Shown: positions 40,964 to 50,917 of the stretch, in pieces | Position numbering within the stretch: position 1 is the stretch's first letter | Layout of the letters: each line of letters begins with the position of its first letter | NCBI GenBank assembly: GCA_964487605.1 | Contig: CAZARU010000023.1 | Span: 1 to 64,000 of the forward strand | Source: JAJDAH01 sp964487605 | Lineage (GTDB): Bacteria > Myxococcota_A > Polyangia > Polyangiales > Polyangiaceae | Direction: 5' to 3' | Length of the DNA stretch: 64,000 nt | Position numbers and translations under genes: made by a program | Notes under the pieces: model-generated | The model's input: the letters and a program-made list of their open reading frames with translations, nothing else | What the model was told of the DNA's origin: nothing | Database searches by the model: none

Positions 40964-43723
40964 TCACGCCGCCGCGCGCCGGCGCCTCGGCAGGAACTTG
41001 CGATCGAACATCCTGAGCCGGCGGACGAGGAGGTCCAGCAGGAACACGATGAGCGCAGCGTACAGAAAGCGCTGCCAGAGCTCCTCGTAGGTGGTGATCT
41101 TCTCCTCCCCGGGATCGAACACCGCGGCCGGCTCCGGATCCACGCTGCCGCCTGCCGCGAGGACCGCTCGTGACAGCCTCTCGACGTCCGGTTCGAACGA
41201 TGCGTACTCGCGGGGATAGGGGTGCGACACCTGCCCGTAGCTGACCCCGATCTGGTCCATCGCTCCGGAGGGAGCTTCGCGAGCGTGCTCGGCGCGGAGC
41301 AAGAACGACCCGTACCTGTCGAGCTCGAAGTCCGCCTCGTACCTGCCCGGCGCCGTCTGTCGCATCGTCACTTCTCGGCGATCCCGCCCCGGCGCGGGCC
41401 CCACGACGAAGAACCGCGACTGCATGCCGTTGTCGAAGCGCTCGTCTGCGGTGAACGCATCGACCACCGCGCGCACGCGCCCTCCGACGACCTCGGTCTT
41501 CATGTCGATCTCGCGGCGGTCCTTTCGGCGCATGTGCTCGCGAACGAGCTGCCCCCAGAACTTGCTGAAGGAAGCCCAGCGCAACCAGTCGGCCGCCCAC
41601 AGGTTCTTGACGTCGCTGGTCCAGGCCAGCGACCACCCGAGCCCGACCCGCCATCGCGCGAGGATCGGCTCGTCCTGATCGCTGGCGAGGATCTGCACCG
41701 CCGGATGCGGCTTCAGCTCGGTGGCGACGTAGCCGTGAAGCAGCGGCGCCGTCTGCACGGAAATGCCCTTCAGGAAGTCGGCCGGCGCCGTCTGGACGAC
41801 GGGAAACCACTCCTCCACGGCGGCCTGCCGCGAGATCATCTCGGTCTCGCGGGTGAAGATCTTCGGCAGGCTGTTCGGGTCGGGGACGGCGTGAAACCTC
41901 CCGCCTCCCGTGTCGGCGATCATCCGCAAGAGGTCGGCGTCGGCCCCGTCGCCCAGGCCGACGGTCGTCACGGTAATCGCCTCGGCGATCATCGCCTGCG
42001 TCACGTCGCGGATCCCCTGGGTGGGGGCGCGACCATCGGTGAGCAGGATGACGTGCTTCTTCCGCGCCTGGACGACCGAAACGTCCTGGTAGGCCATGTC
42101 GAGCGCAGAGAAGATTTCCGTGCCTCCTCCCGGCTGTATCCGCAGGATCTCGTTCTGAATGCGCGACCGGTAGCGGGCAGGCTGCATCTTCACGTATCGC
42201 GCCGGTGACGAGTCGAACGCGATCACCTGGATCAGGTCGTCGCCCTGCAGCGTGCTGACCGTCGCCTTGCACGCCGCCTTGGCCATCTCGAGCGGAACGC
42301 CGCTCATGGAGCCGGACCGGTCGATCACGAGCACCATGGCAACGGACGGCATCTCCTTTCGCCGCTGCACGTCCATCCGCACGGGCAGGATCCGCTCGAG
42401 GGTCGTGTTCGCCCAGCCGCCCAGCCCGAAGCCCGCCTCACCGCCGGCCATCATGAAACCCCCACCGAGGTCCCGTACGTACTTCTCCACGAGATCCTGC
42501 GCCGCGAGGCTCACCTTTTCCTTCGGCACGTCCGAAAGGACGACGAAATCGTACCGCTCCATCTCCTTCAAGCTCGCGGGGAACGCCGACGTCGACCGCA
42601 CGTCCACGTCGAACTGCTGCGCGCTGAGCGCGCTCGTCAGGTAGGTGGCGCGCTGCGGCTGGCCCTCGACGTACAGCACCGTGGGACGTCCGGGAACGTC
42701 GAGGGTGGCCGAGTACGCGTCGTTCTCGGGGAAACGGTCCTCGCCGATCTTGTCGAGCTTCAGCGTGTACGTCACCTCGCCGCCCACGCGCACGACCGAG
42801 CGGAACTCGAGCGTATTGGGGCCGGGAGAGAGGTCCAGATCTCGTGCGCCGTCGAGACCGTTCAGCGTCTCCCCCTGGTAAAGGCGCGCGCGCGCCTTGG
42901 TCGCGCGCGTCGCATGGACGTCCGCGGTGACGACGAACGGCTCGCCTATCTGCACCTTGTCGGGAACGCGCAGGCCGCGCACGGCGACCTCTCCCGGGGC
43001 GGGGCGGCGATAGGGGACGGCGAACAGCTTCACACCGTACGAAGACGCGCGGTGCGCCTCCGCGAGGAGGTCTCCCTCGGTCTCCACGCCGTCCGACAGC
43101 ACCACGGCGCGTTCGAGGTAGCCCGGGGGGAAGACGCCGTAGGCGAGCTGCAGGGCCGACTGCAGGTCGCTCCCCGCGCCGGGCCTGTCTCCCGGGCGCT
43201 CGGCGGCGTGGCGAAGGGTCGAGGCAGCGGGGAGCTCGGCCGCCTCCTCGAGGTCGAGTAGCCGGGGACGCGCCGCGAAGGTCACGACCCGCACGAGATC
43301 GTCCGGAGGCTTTTCGCGGAGCATCCGCGCGGCGTACGCGCGCGCGTCGTCGAGAGCCTCCGAGGTGACCGAATCGCTGACGTCGATCAATAGTACCGTA
43401 CAGACCTTCTTGGTCTCCGCCGTGCGCGCCAGGCGGGACAGCGAGAGCGCGATGAGCGCAACGAACCCCAGGCGCAGCGCGACGGCGAGCACGCGCTGCT
43501 GCCACGGCAAGTCGGCCAGCGAGCGTCCGAGCACGAAGAGCAGTACGGGGAGCACCAGCACGAGCCCGAGCGTGCGCGGCTCCAGGAGCTCGTACGCCAC
43601 GCCGTCGCGTGTCCACGTGAACGCTCCCTCCGGCGCGAACCAGACGAAGCGGCGGTACGCCCACGCGAGCGCGCCGGTGAGCGCGACGAGGAACGCACCC
43701 CAGGCGATGCGCCGCGGGGTCAT
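40964..43723 (-). CDS. Large VWA-domain membrane protein (919 aa), BatA/glutamine-amidotransferase-like group
   Basis: The ATG overlaps the upstream stop by four bases. Membrane helices near the N terminus (IAWGAFLVALTGALAWAY and LGLVLVLPVLLFVLG, then a third) and one near the C terminus (LYAALIVFLLDLLV) frame two VWA-like segments. The first has LLIDVSDSV; the second has VLVIDRSGSM with a full metal motif. Between them is a region like class-I-glutamine-amidotransferase or beta-sandwich domains (VVLSDGVE, FMMAGGEAGFGLGGW). Such proteins belong to MoxR/Bat-type complexes that are thought to act as envelope chaperones. The C-terminal end is basic, hence cytoplasmic. Confidence 0.85.
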   Translation of the reverse strand: MTPRRIAWGAFLVALTGALAWAYRRFVWFAPEGAFTWTRDGVAYELLEPRTLGLVLVLPVLLFVLGRSLADLPWQQRVLAVALRLGFVALIALSLSRLARTAETKKVCTVLLIDVSDSVTSEALDDARAYAARMLREKPPDDLVRVVTFAARPRLLDLEEAAELPAASTLRHAAERPGDRPGAGSDLQSALQLAYGVFPPGYLERAVVLSDGVETEGDLLAEAHRASSYGVKLFAVPYRRPAPGEVAVRGLRVPDKVQIGEPFVVTADVHATRATKARARLYQGETLNGLDGARDLDLSPGPNTLEFRSVVRVGGEVTYTLKLDKIGEDRFPENDAYSATLDVPGRPTVLYVEGQPQRATYLTSALSAQQFDVDVRSTSAFPASLKEMERYDFVVLSDVPKEKVSLAAQDLVEKYVRDLGGGFMMAGGEAGFGLGGWANTTLERILPVRMDVQRRKEMPSVAMVLVIDRSGSMSGVPLEMAKAACKATVSTLQGDDLIQVIAFDSSPARYVKMQPARYRSRIQNEILRIQPGGGTEIFSALDMAYQDVSVVQARKKHVILLTDGRAPTQGIRDVTQAMIAEAITVTTVGLGDGADADLLRMIADTGGGRFHAVPDPNSLPKIFTRETEMISRQAAVEEWFPVVQTAPADFLKGISVQTAPLLHGYVATELKPHPAVQILASDQDEPILARWRVGLGWSLAWTSDVKNLWAADWLRWASFSKFWGQLVREHMRRKDRREIDMKTEVVGGRVRAVVDAFTADERFDNGMQSRFFVVGPAPGRDRREVTMRQTAPGRYEADFELDRYGSFLLRAEHAREAPSGAMDQIGVSYGQVSHPYPREYASFEPDVERLSRAVLAAGGSVDPEPAAVFDPGEEKITTYEELWQRFLYAALIVFLLDLLVRRLRMFDRKFLPRRRRAAA

Positions 43724-45606
43724 ACGGTCAACCTCCGGTGGTAGGTGACCCACTCGAGCAGCGACAGGAGCACGACGGCCAGGAGCAGGTAGAGCCAGAG
43801 CTCGCGCCGGACGCCGGCCCGAAATCCCGAGGGCTCGGACGCCACGTGACCGTCGAGCTCGAGGCTCGCGACGGGCTCGATGCGGCTCTCGTCGGGATCG
43901 GCCAGGTTCGCCGCGAACTCCGTCACGCCGTCATCCCCATCCGCGGCGGCGCCGGTCAGGAGCCGGTAGAAGCCGGCGTGCTCGCCGAGCATCACGGCAC
44001 GCCCTTCCTTCACGGGAACTCGATGCTCGACGCGCGCCGGATCGACGATGGTCGCGGACGTGGCGCCTGCGGGGGCCGGCACGCGCCACACTTCCCCGGT
44101 CTTGAAGGACGAGACGTAGTGGGTGTCCTCCTCGACGAAGTCGTTGATGACGTTGAGCACGAAGAGCGGCCACGCGACCCTGAGCACGAGGTCGCTGTCC
44201 CGAGGGTCGAAGCCCAGCGCCACGAACCGACGCCCCTCGCGACGGCCGGAGACGAGGACGGGGCCCAGGACGCTGGACCCCACGACGCGGTCGCCCTTCT
44301 CGGGAGCGAGGGCGAACCCCCGCGCCACCTGCACGTTGTCGATGGCCATCCACCGCAGCAGCGCGCTCTTCGCGTCCCAGCTGTCGAATCCGAAGCCCTC
44401 GATCGCCTTCTTGTGACCCACCGGGGATCCGACCGCCGGGGGATTCAGGTAGAAGAGTCCGCCCCCGTTGGGCGCAGCCACGGGCGCCACGCCGTCGAAG
44501 ATGGTGACGTCGAACGATCCCTGGGGCGGATACTCCGAAGGGCCCACCGTGGTGACGTCGAGGTACTCGTCGAGCAGCAGGGCCGCCTCGAGGTACGTGT
44601 TGCCCGCCGTGACCACCAGCACCCGGGACCGCCTGCGCTCGGGCATGAGCGCGTACGCACGGTCATCGGCAGGGAGGTCGTCGCTGGTGCCGTCCGCGAG
44701 GCGGATCCTCCCTTCCAGGGCGCGGCTCGCACCGGCCAGATCGGGGTAGAAGCGCGGAAGCACCTCCCGTGGTCCGAGTTCCAGCCGCGTGATGTCGGTC
44801 ACCTGCCCGTCGCCGAGCAGCGAGAGCTCGACGCCGACGCGGCGGTCGGTCGTGTTCGTGACCTCGAGCATCACTTCGTGCCGAGACTTGTCGAGCGGAT
44901 ACCGGCGCACGGAGAAGCCGGTGATGGCCACGTTGTCGGCTCCGCTCCCCACGGGCACGAAGGACAGCTTCGCGTCGCCCAGATCGACCGGGAGGGTTCC
45001 GAGGTCGCCCAGGGCACCGTCGCTCACGACGATGATCTCCTTCTTCGGCAGATCGCGCAGCGCATCCGTGGCGAACGCCAGTGCGCGGCGGAAGTTCGCG
45101 CGCGTGTCCGTCGCTCGGAGGCGGTCGATGGCGGCGTCCAGGTCGGCAACCTGACTCGTCATCGTGGAGAGCGGGGTCAGCGACGCGTCCATCTGGGCAA
45201 CGAGCATTCGGTCCGTGCCTCCGAGGCCACGAACCATCTCCCGGACCTTCGATCGGGCGACGTCGAAGCGACTGGGAACGACGTCCGTGGCCTTCATCGA
45301 CGCGCTCGTGTCCACCAGCACGACCACGTTTCGCCCCTCCGCCAGGCTCCCGGCGAGACGAGGATCGCCGAGGGCCGCCACGACGAGCGCCAGCAGCACG
45401 AGCTGCAGGAGGAGCGAGAGGAGCCGCTTGAGCCGCGCGAAGAGGTTCGTCGCCTCCTTGTCCTTGAGCACGCGCTCCCAGATGGGCGAGAACGGCACGG
45501 GAATGGGCCGCCGACGCAGCTTGAGGACGTAGAGGAGCGCCGTGGCGGCGAAGGCGGCTCCGCCGATGGCGAGGAGGGTCGCGAGGGGGAGGCCTGCGAA
45601 GATCAT
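43720..45606 (-). CDS. BatA-type VWA membrane protein (628 aa)
   Basis: Starts MIFAGLPLATLLAIGGAAFA, a membrane helix, then a basic LKLRRRPIPVPFSPIWER (the aerotolerance-domain pattern), a second helix (LLLQLVLLALVVAAL), and a VWA domain with VVLVDTSASM, Asp99, Ser101 and Ser103, a complete metal motif. A long beta-rich region follows, and the C-terminal helix WLYLLLAVVLLSLLEWV anchors it again. The ATG overlaps the DUF58 stop by one base, and its stop overlaps the next start by four bases, so the four genes are coupled. Confidence 0.87.
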   Translation of the reverse strand: MIFAGLPLATLLAIGGAAFAATALLYVLKLRRRPIPVPFSPIWERVLKDKEATNLFARLKRLLSLLLQLVLLALVVAALGDPRLAGSLAEGRNVVVLVDTSASMKATDVVPSRFDVARSKVREMVRGLGGTDRMLVAQMDASLTPLSTMTSQVADLDAAIDRLRATDTRANFRRALAFATDALRDLPKKEIIVVSDGALGDLGTLPVDLGDAKLSFVPVGSGADNVAITGFSVRRYPLDKSRHEVMLEVTNTTDRRVGVELSLLGDGQVTDITRLELGPREVLPRFYPDLAGASRALEGRIRLADGTSDDLPADDRAYALMPERRRSRVLVVTAGNTYLEAALLLDEYLDVTTVGPSEYPPQGSFDVTIFDGVAPVAAPNGGGLFYLNPPAVGSPVGHKKAIEGFGFDSWDAKSALLRWMAIDNVQVARGFALAPEKGDRVVGSSVLGPVLVSGRREGRRFVALGFDPRDSDLVLRVAWPLFVLNVINDFVEEDTHYVSSFKTGEVWRVPAPAGATSATIVDPARVEHRVPVKEGRAVMLGEHAGFYRLLTGAAADGDDGVTEFAANLADPDESRIEPVASLELDGHVASEPSGFRAGVRRELWLYLLLAVVLLSLLEWVTYHRRLTV

Positions 45607-46556
45607 CAGCGCAGGAAACCTCCGCGCCGGAACACGCGCAGCACGAGCTCGTCGAAGGACGTCGTGACTTCCGCCGCAAAGTACGGAACCTGCCGCTGCG
45701 CGCAGAAACGCTCGACGCTCGAACGGTAGTCCAGCCACGCCCCGCGCATTCGCTCGAGGACCTTCTTCGTCACGGTCACCTCGCGCTCGTCGCCGGTCTC
45801 GCAGTCGTAGAGCCTCACGTCACCCTTCAGCTCGGGCGACGACTCCGCGGCGTCCACGACGTGCAGCACGAACGGCTCGAACTTGTTGTACCGAAGCACG
45901 TTGATGCCGTGCTCGAAGCCCGCGGGGTCGTACAGGTCACTGATGAGGACGGCCAAGCCGCGGCGCTTGTGCTGCGCGACGAACGTGCGCAGGCCATCCC
46001 CGAGGTTCGTGGTCCCGTCGGCGCGCAAGCCGCGAAGGAACTGGAAGACCGTGAAGATGCGCCCCTTCCCGCGGGTCGTCGGCATCCGCGCCACCACCTC
46101 GTCGGCGATGCCGACGATCGTGACGCGATCGAGGTTCGCCAGGCCGACGTACGCCAGCGCCGCGGCCAGGCGACGCGCCTGATCGAACTTCGCGCCGTCG
46201 CCGAACCCCATGGACGTGGAGCAGTCCACGATGAAGTAGATGCTGAGGTCCTCCTCCTCCTCGAAGAGCCTCACCAGAAGGCGGTCGAAGCGCTGGTAGA
46301 TGCCCCAGTCGATGAAGCGAAAGTCGTCCCCCGGCGCGTAGTCGCGGTGGTCGGCGAACTCGATCCCGCTCCCCTTCTTCTTGCTGCGCCGCTCCGCGCG
46401 CATTCGTCCGGCGAACACGCGCCGGCTGACCATGGCCAGCATCTCCAGCTTGCGCTGAAACTCCTCGTCGAAGAGTTCCACGTCGTCGGATCGCTCCCGC
46501 CCGAAGCGCCTGGATACCGGCGCGGCGGCGCGGCGGAACGCGTCGAGGACGCCCAC
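45606..46556 (-). CDS. DUF58-domain protein
   Basis: Cytoplasmic protein of 316 residues from GTG 46556. The DUF58 hallmark GIEFADHRDYAPGDDFR followed by FIDW is intact (about 64-84), and the VWA-like segment has FIVDCSTSM with Asp111, Ser113 and Ser115. In many bacteria DUF58 proteins are encoded directly next to a MoxR ATPase, as here, and are thought to be their partners. It starts 13 bases after the moxR stop. Confidence 0.92.
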   Translation of the reverse strand: MGVLDAFRRAAAPVSRRFGRERSDDVELFDEEFQRKLEMLAMVSRRVFAGRMRAERRSKKKGSGIEFADHRDYAPGDDFRFIDWGIYQRFDRLLVRLFEEEEDLSIYFIVDCSTSMGFGDGAKFDQARRLAAALAYVGLANLDRVTIVGIADEVVARMPTTRGKGRIFTVFQFLRGLRADGTTNLGDGLRTFVAQHKRRGLAVLISDLYDPAGFEHGINVLRYNKFEPFVLHVVDAAESSPELKGDVRLYDCETGDEREVTVTKKVLERMRGAWLDYRSSVERFCAQRQVPYFAAEVTTSFDELVLRVFRRGGFLR

Positions 46557-46569
46557 GGTGCTCCTCGAC

Positions 46570-47571
<1,002 letters not shown>

Positions 47572-47601
47572 GTCTCGTCTTTCGCGTCCGACCCGGGCGG
47601 C

Positions 47602-49566
47602 TCAGTCTCGCGGGCGAATGAGCTGGAAGTACCGCCGCACGTAGAAGCGGTAGCCGGGGGGAATGTCGTCCTTCCGAAGCAGCTGCTCGGCGACGGTCTG
47701 ATAGTCGGTGAACACCTTCTTGTAGCCGCGCCCGACGAACCCGCGCTGCGCGGCACCGTAGATGACCTCCGCCGACGCCTCACCTTGGCCCGTGTCGACT
47801 CCCGCCGCAGCCACGTCCTTGGTCTTCCCGGCGGGGTTCGTGCGTTCGCCCGCGACGTCGGGGCCTTTCCCGCTGCCGAAGCTCTCGCCGCCGAGACCAC
47901 CGCCTTCTCCGGGCTCCTTGCCGCCTCCACCCTGACCGGAACCGGGCATCTCGCCCGAGCCGGTTCCGGGGACGTCGATCGACTTTCCGCCCAGTCCCCG
48001 CCCGATCACGATCTCACCGCCGCGGCCCTGGCCCATGCCTTGCCCGGGTCCCTTTCCCTCTCCGCCCTCGCCCTGCCCGTCGCGACCGTCGCGACCCTCT
48101 CGGCCCTTGCCCTGCTCGCCCTCCTGGCCCTCGTCCCCTTCGCCTGAGCCCGGACGGTTGCCGCGAGCGCGCTGGCCGAACCGAAGGAGCTGCTGAAGGC
48201 GCTGGTCCCCGCTCTTGCCTTGCTGGCGGATCAGCTCGCGCAGCTCCTGGATGCGCTGCTTCAGCGCCTCCTTCTCCTTGTCCGACATTTCCTCCCGCGC
48301 CATGCGGTTGATGTCCTCGGCACCCTGCTCGACGTTCTTCGCGGCGTCGCCGAGCTCCTTCATAAGCTGTCGAGCCGCTTCGGCGAGCTCGCGATCGAGC
48401 TCGGACATCTTCTTCTGCGCCTGCTCCTGGCGATGCTTCTCGCGATCGAGTCGCTCGAGCTGGCGTTCGTTCTTCTCGAGCTGCTTGCGCTCGCCCTCGG
48501 AGAGCTTGCCCTGGTCCTTCTTCTTCTGGAGGAGACGCTTCTTCTCCTTCTCGAGCTGCTCGCGCCGCTCTTCGATGTTCTTCTTCCACTCGGCGCTGGT
48601 CTTGCTCGCGCTCTCGAGGGCCTTGCGCAGCCTCTCGAGCTCGGCCTTGGTCGGCGGATTCTTCTTGTCGGCGAGCTTCCGGGCGAGCTCGCGCATGGCC
48701 TGCTCGGCGTCCTCGAGGCGCTTCTCTTCGAGGGGCTTCGCGATGGGCTTGGTCAGGTCGCTCTTCTCGAGCTCCCTGGCGAGACGCGCGAGGCCCTCGT
48801 CCAGCGCTTCCTGGTCCGCCTCGGAGGCCCGAACGAGCTGCCGCTCGAGCTCCGCCATGCGCTGGAACACCTCACGACGGTCGAGCCGTCGGTTGGCGAT
48901 GTCCTCCACCAGCTGGTTGAACTTCCGGATCGCGGCGCGCACCTCTGGATCGCTCGACTTCTCGTCCAGGTCGCGGAGGGTCTCGCGGAGGAGCTCCACG
49001 TCGTCGGGACTCATCGCCAGAGCGTCGATGGAGCGTTCCGGGTAGACGACGCGCGTGGTGCGCACCTCGAGCTGCAGGATGCCCGCCACGGCGAGCGCCA
49101 GCGCCAGCGACGCCAGCAGATCTCGCGGAAAGCGTACGGGAGCCGCCAGGCGCGGCCGGACGTCGCGCGCCGTCGCCACCGCGTCGTCGATGGCGGCGGC
49201 CATCAGCGGAGTCCGGCCGGCGACGTCGAGGCTCTCGAAGGCGAGCGCGCTCGTGATGCGGTCGTGCAGACCGTAGTGTCGGTCCAGGGCGAGCGAGCCT
49301 TCGGACGGCGCGCGGGCCCTCGTGAGCGAGTGCACGACCGCACCGACCGGCAGCAGAGCGGGGAGCGCGCCGACCCAGAGCAGGGTCGAAACCAGGTCCT
49401 CCGGGAGACGCCACACCTTCACCGCGGTGAGCGCCGCCGCCGCGTAGACGAGGGGTACGGGGAGGAGGAGCGCGAGCCGGCCGACGGCCTCGTCCAGGCG
49501 CAGCCGCAGAGCCGCCTGCCGGGAAGAGCGTCGCAGTCGGGCGAGGGCAGGGGCGGGGTCGGACAC
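47602..49566 (-). CDS. Coiled-coil membrane protein, DUF4175-like (654 aa)
   Basis: Three N-terminal membrane helices (about 30-50, 56-80 and 148-166) are followed by a soluble region of about 480 residues. Its first half is a very long charged coiled coil (ELERLRKALESASKTSAEWK through LREL-type heptads, about 260-420), then a Gly/Glu/Gln-rich disordered tail, then a C-terminal helix ending YRFYVRRYFQLIRPRD. The GTG at 49566 was chosen because the membrane region starts at once; upstream the codon bias is weak. DUF4175 proteins are known next to moxR/DUF58/VWA genes. It is first in the six-gene operon. Confidence 0.85.
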   Translation of the reverse strand: MSDPAPALARLRRSSRQAALRLRLDEAVGRLALLLPVPLVYAAAALTAVKVWRLPEDLVSTLLWVGALPALLPVGAVVHSLTRARAPSEGSLALDRHYGLHDRITSALAFESLDVAGRTPLMAAAIDDAVATARDVRPRLAAPVRFPRDLLASLALALAVAGILQLEVRTTRVVYPERSIDALAMSPDDVELLRETLRDLDEKSSDPEVRAAIRKFNQLVEDIANRRLDRREVFQRMAELERQLVRASEADQEALDEGLARLARELEKSDLTKPIAKPLEEKRLEDAEQAMRELARKLADKKNPPTKAELERLRKALESASKTSAEWKKNIEERREQLEKEKKRLLQKKKDQGKLSEGERKQLEKNERQLERLDREKHRQEQAQKKMSELDRELAEAARQLMKELGDAAKNVEQGAEDINRMAREEMSDKEKEALKQRIQELRELIRQQGKSGDQRLQQLLRFGQRARGNRPGSGEGDEGQEGEQGKGREGRDGRDGQGEGGEGKGPGQGMGQGRGGEIVIGRGLGGKSIDVPGTGSGEMPGSGQGGGGKEPGEGGGLGGESFGSGKGPDVAGERTNPAGKTKDVAAAGVDTGQGEASAEVIYGAAQRGFVGRGYKKVFTDYQTVAEQLLRKDDIPPGYRFYVRRYFQLIRPRD

Positions 49567-49781
49567 GGGCGGGCTAGTTCCTGACGGTCTCAACGCGGGA
49601 AAGTTCCTCGGCCTTTCCGTTCGACCTCGCTCGACGGGCGGACCGGCGAGCACTGTAGCGCGCAACGCTCCGTCCGCCCTGCACCCCGCCGACGCCGCGA
49701 GCCGATTCGCCCGGAATCGCCTCGATCTGGGCATTCAGGGCACGCTCGGACCTCCGCCGCCCGGGGCGAGCGGGGAGCGGG

Positions 49782-49810
49782 TTGACCGGGTCTTGCCCAT
49801 GCTCTCCAAT
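49782..49810 (+). promoter_or_regulatory. Sigma-70-like promoter for the response regulator
   Basis: TTGACC (49782-49787), a 17-base spacer and TCCAAT (49805-49810), 30 bases before the ATG at 49841. Spacing is ideal; the -35 matches five of six consensus bases, the -10 four. Confidence 0.5.
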
Positions 49811-49840
49811 CGTTCCCCCCGCCTTCGGAGCCACGAAACC

Positions 49841-50887
49841 ATGCCCTCCCCCCAGAAGACCCTCGTTCTCGTCGCCGACGACGAACCCAGCACCCTCGCT
49901 CTCGTCGCCGGCCACATGCGGGCGAAGGGCTTCGACGTGCTCGAAGCCGCGGACGGCGACGCCGCATGGGAGCTCGCCCACGAGTACCTGCCAGACCTGG
50001 TCGTGCTCGACGTGATGATGCCAGGCATGAGCGGTTGGGAGGTGTGCCGCAAGATTCGCGAGACCGTGTCGCTCGCGCACACGGGCGTGGTGATGCTGAC
50101 GGGCATCGGCGAGAACCTGAACGAGATGACGTCGCCGCTCTACGGCGCGGACTCCCACGTCGACAAGCCCTTCGAGTTCTCCACGCTCGACCAGAAGGTC
50201 ACCGAGACCCTCGCGCGACGGCGTGACGAACGGAGCCGGGGCGCGGGCGACGACGACCAGGTCCCGAGCGCGCCGGCCTCCGCCGACTTCCTCGACGAGC
50301 GCGAAGAACCCGAGGCGCTCTCCGCGCGCGCGGTGACGGACGCCCTCGCGAAGGTGCTCGGCCGCGACGACGGGCCCGGGGCGGCTCGCAAGAAGCCGCG
50401 CGCTGCGGCCGCGGGCGCGACCGAGGGCGAAGCCGCACCCTCCGCGGTCGCACCGCAGCGCGCCGCACGGAAGGCGAAGACCGGGAAGGCGAAGGCGAAG
50501 GCGGCCAAGACGCCCACCGCCGGCAAGGCCGCGAAGAAGAAGGCCCCCAAGAAGCCCGCAGCTCGCAAGACCGCGAAGAAGAAGGCCCCCAAGAAGCCCG
50601 CAGCTCGCAGGACCGCGAAGAAGAAGGCGCCGAGCGGCGGAATCGCAGGGAAGAAGCCCACGAGGGAGCCCGCGACTCGCAAGACCGCGAAGCGGAAGGC
50701 CAAGGCGAGCGGCCCCGGCAAGACCGCGAAGAAGAAGACGCCGAAGAGACCCGCAGGTCGCAGCTCCGCCAAGAAGAAGACCTCGAGGAAGCCCGCGGTC
50801 CGCAGGCCCACGAAGAGGGGCGCGGCGAAGGCCAGCAGCACGGCTTCCGGCAAGCGCCCTGCGAAGCGCCCGCGAAGCAAGAAATGA
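49841..50887 (+). CDS. Response regulator with histone-H1-like basic tail
   Basis: Product of 348 residues. Residues 1-125 are a receiver domain: acidic pocket Asp13 and Asp14, phosphoacceptor Asp57 in LVVLDVMMP, Thr87 and Lys109 (HVDKP). After an acidic linker (about 128-190) comes a basic tail (about 206-348) of Lys/Ala/Pro repeats, including two exact-class 14-residue units AKKKAPKKPAARKT at 231-258, like histone H1 or the myxobacterial/AlgP-type basic tails that bind DNA. No DNA-binding helix-turn-helix is present. The ATG at 49841 precedes the receiver directly; no histidine kinase gene is nearby. Phosphorylation could regulate chromosome packing, but this is inference. Confidence 0.88.
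   Translation: MPSPQKTLVLVADDEPSTLALVAGHMRAKGFDVLEAADGDAAWELAHEYLPDLVVLDVMMPGMSGWEVCRKIRETVSLAHTGVVMLTGIGENLNEMTSPLYGADSHVDKPFEFSTLDQKVTETLARRRDERSRGAGDDDQVPSAPASADFLDEREEPEALSARAVTDALAKVLGRDDGPGAARKKPRAAAAGATEGEAAPSAVAPQRAARKAKTGKAKAKAAKTPTAGKAAKKKAPKKPAARKTAKKKAPKKPAARRTAKKKAPSGGIAGKKPTREPATRKTAKRKAKASGPGKTAKKKTPKRPAGRSSAKKKTSRKPAVRRPTKRGAAKASSTASGKRPAKRPRSKK
50531..50656 (+). repeat. 42-bp in-frame tandem repeat encoding 14-residue H1-like units
   Basis: Units begin at 50531, 50573 and 50615; the first two are nearly identical and the third diverges after six residues. They lie inside the basic tail of the response regulator. Confidence 0.85.
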
Positions 50888-50892
50888 CGAGT

Positions 50893-50911
50893 CGCGGCGA
50901 CGAACGCCGCG
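50893..50911. terminator. 7-bp perfect hairpin between convergent genes
   Basis: CGCGGCG (50893-50899) and CGCCGCG (50905-50911) flank the loop ACGAA, between the response-regulator stop and the metallo-beta-lactamase-fold gene stop. No T-tract. Confidence 0.4.
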
Positions 50912-50917
50912 CGTGCT

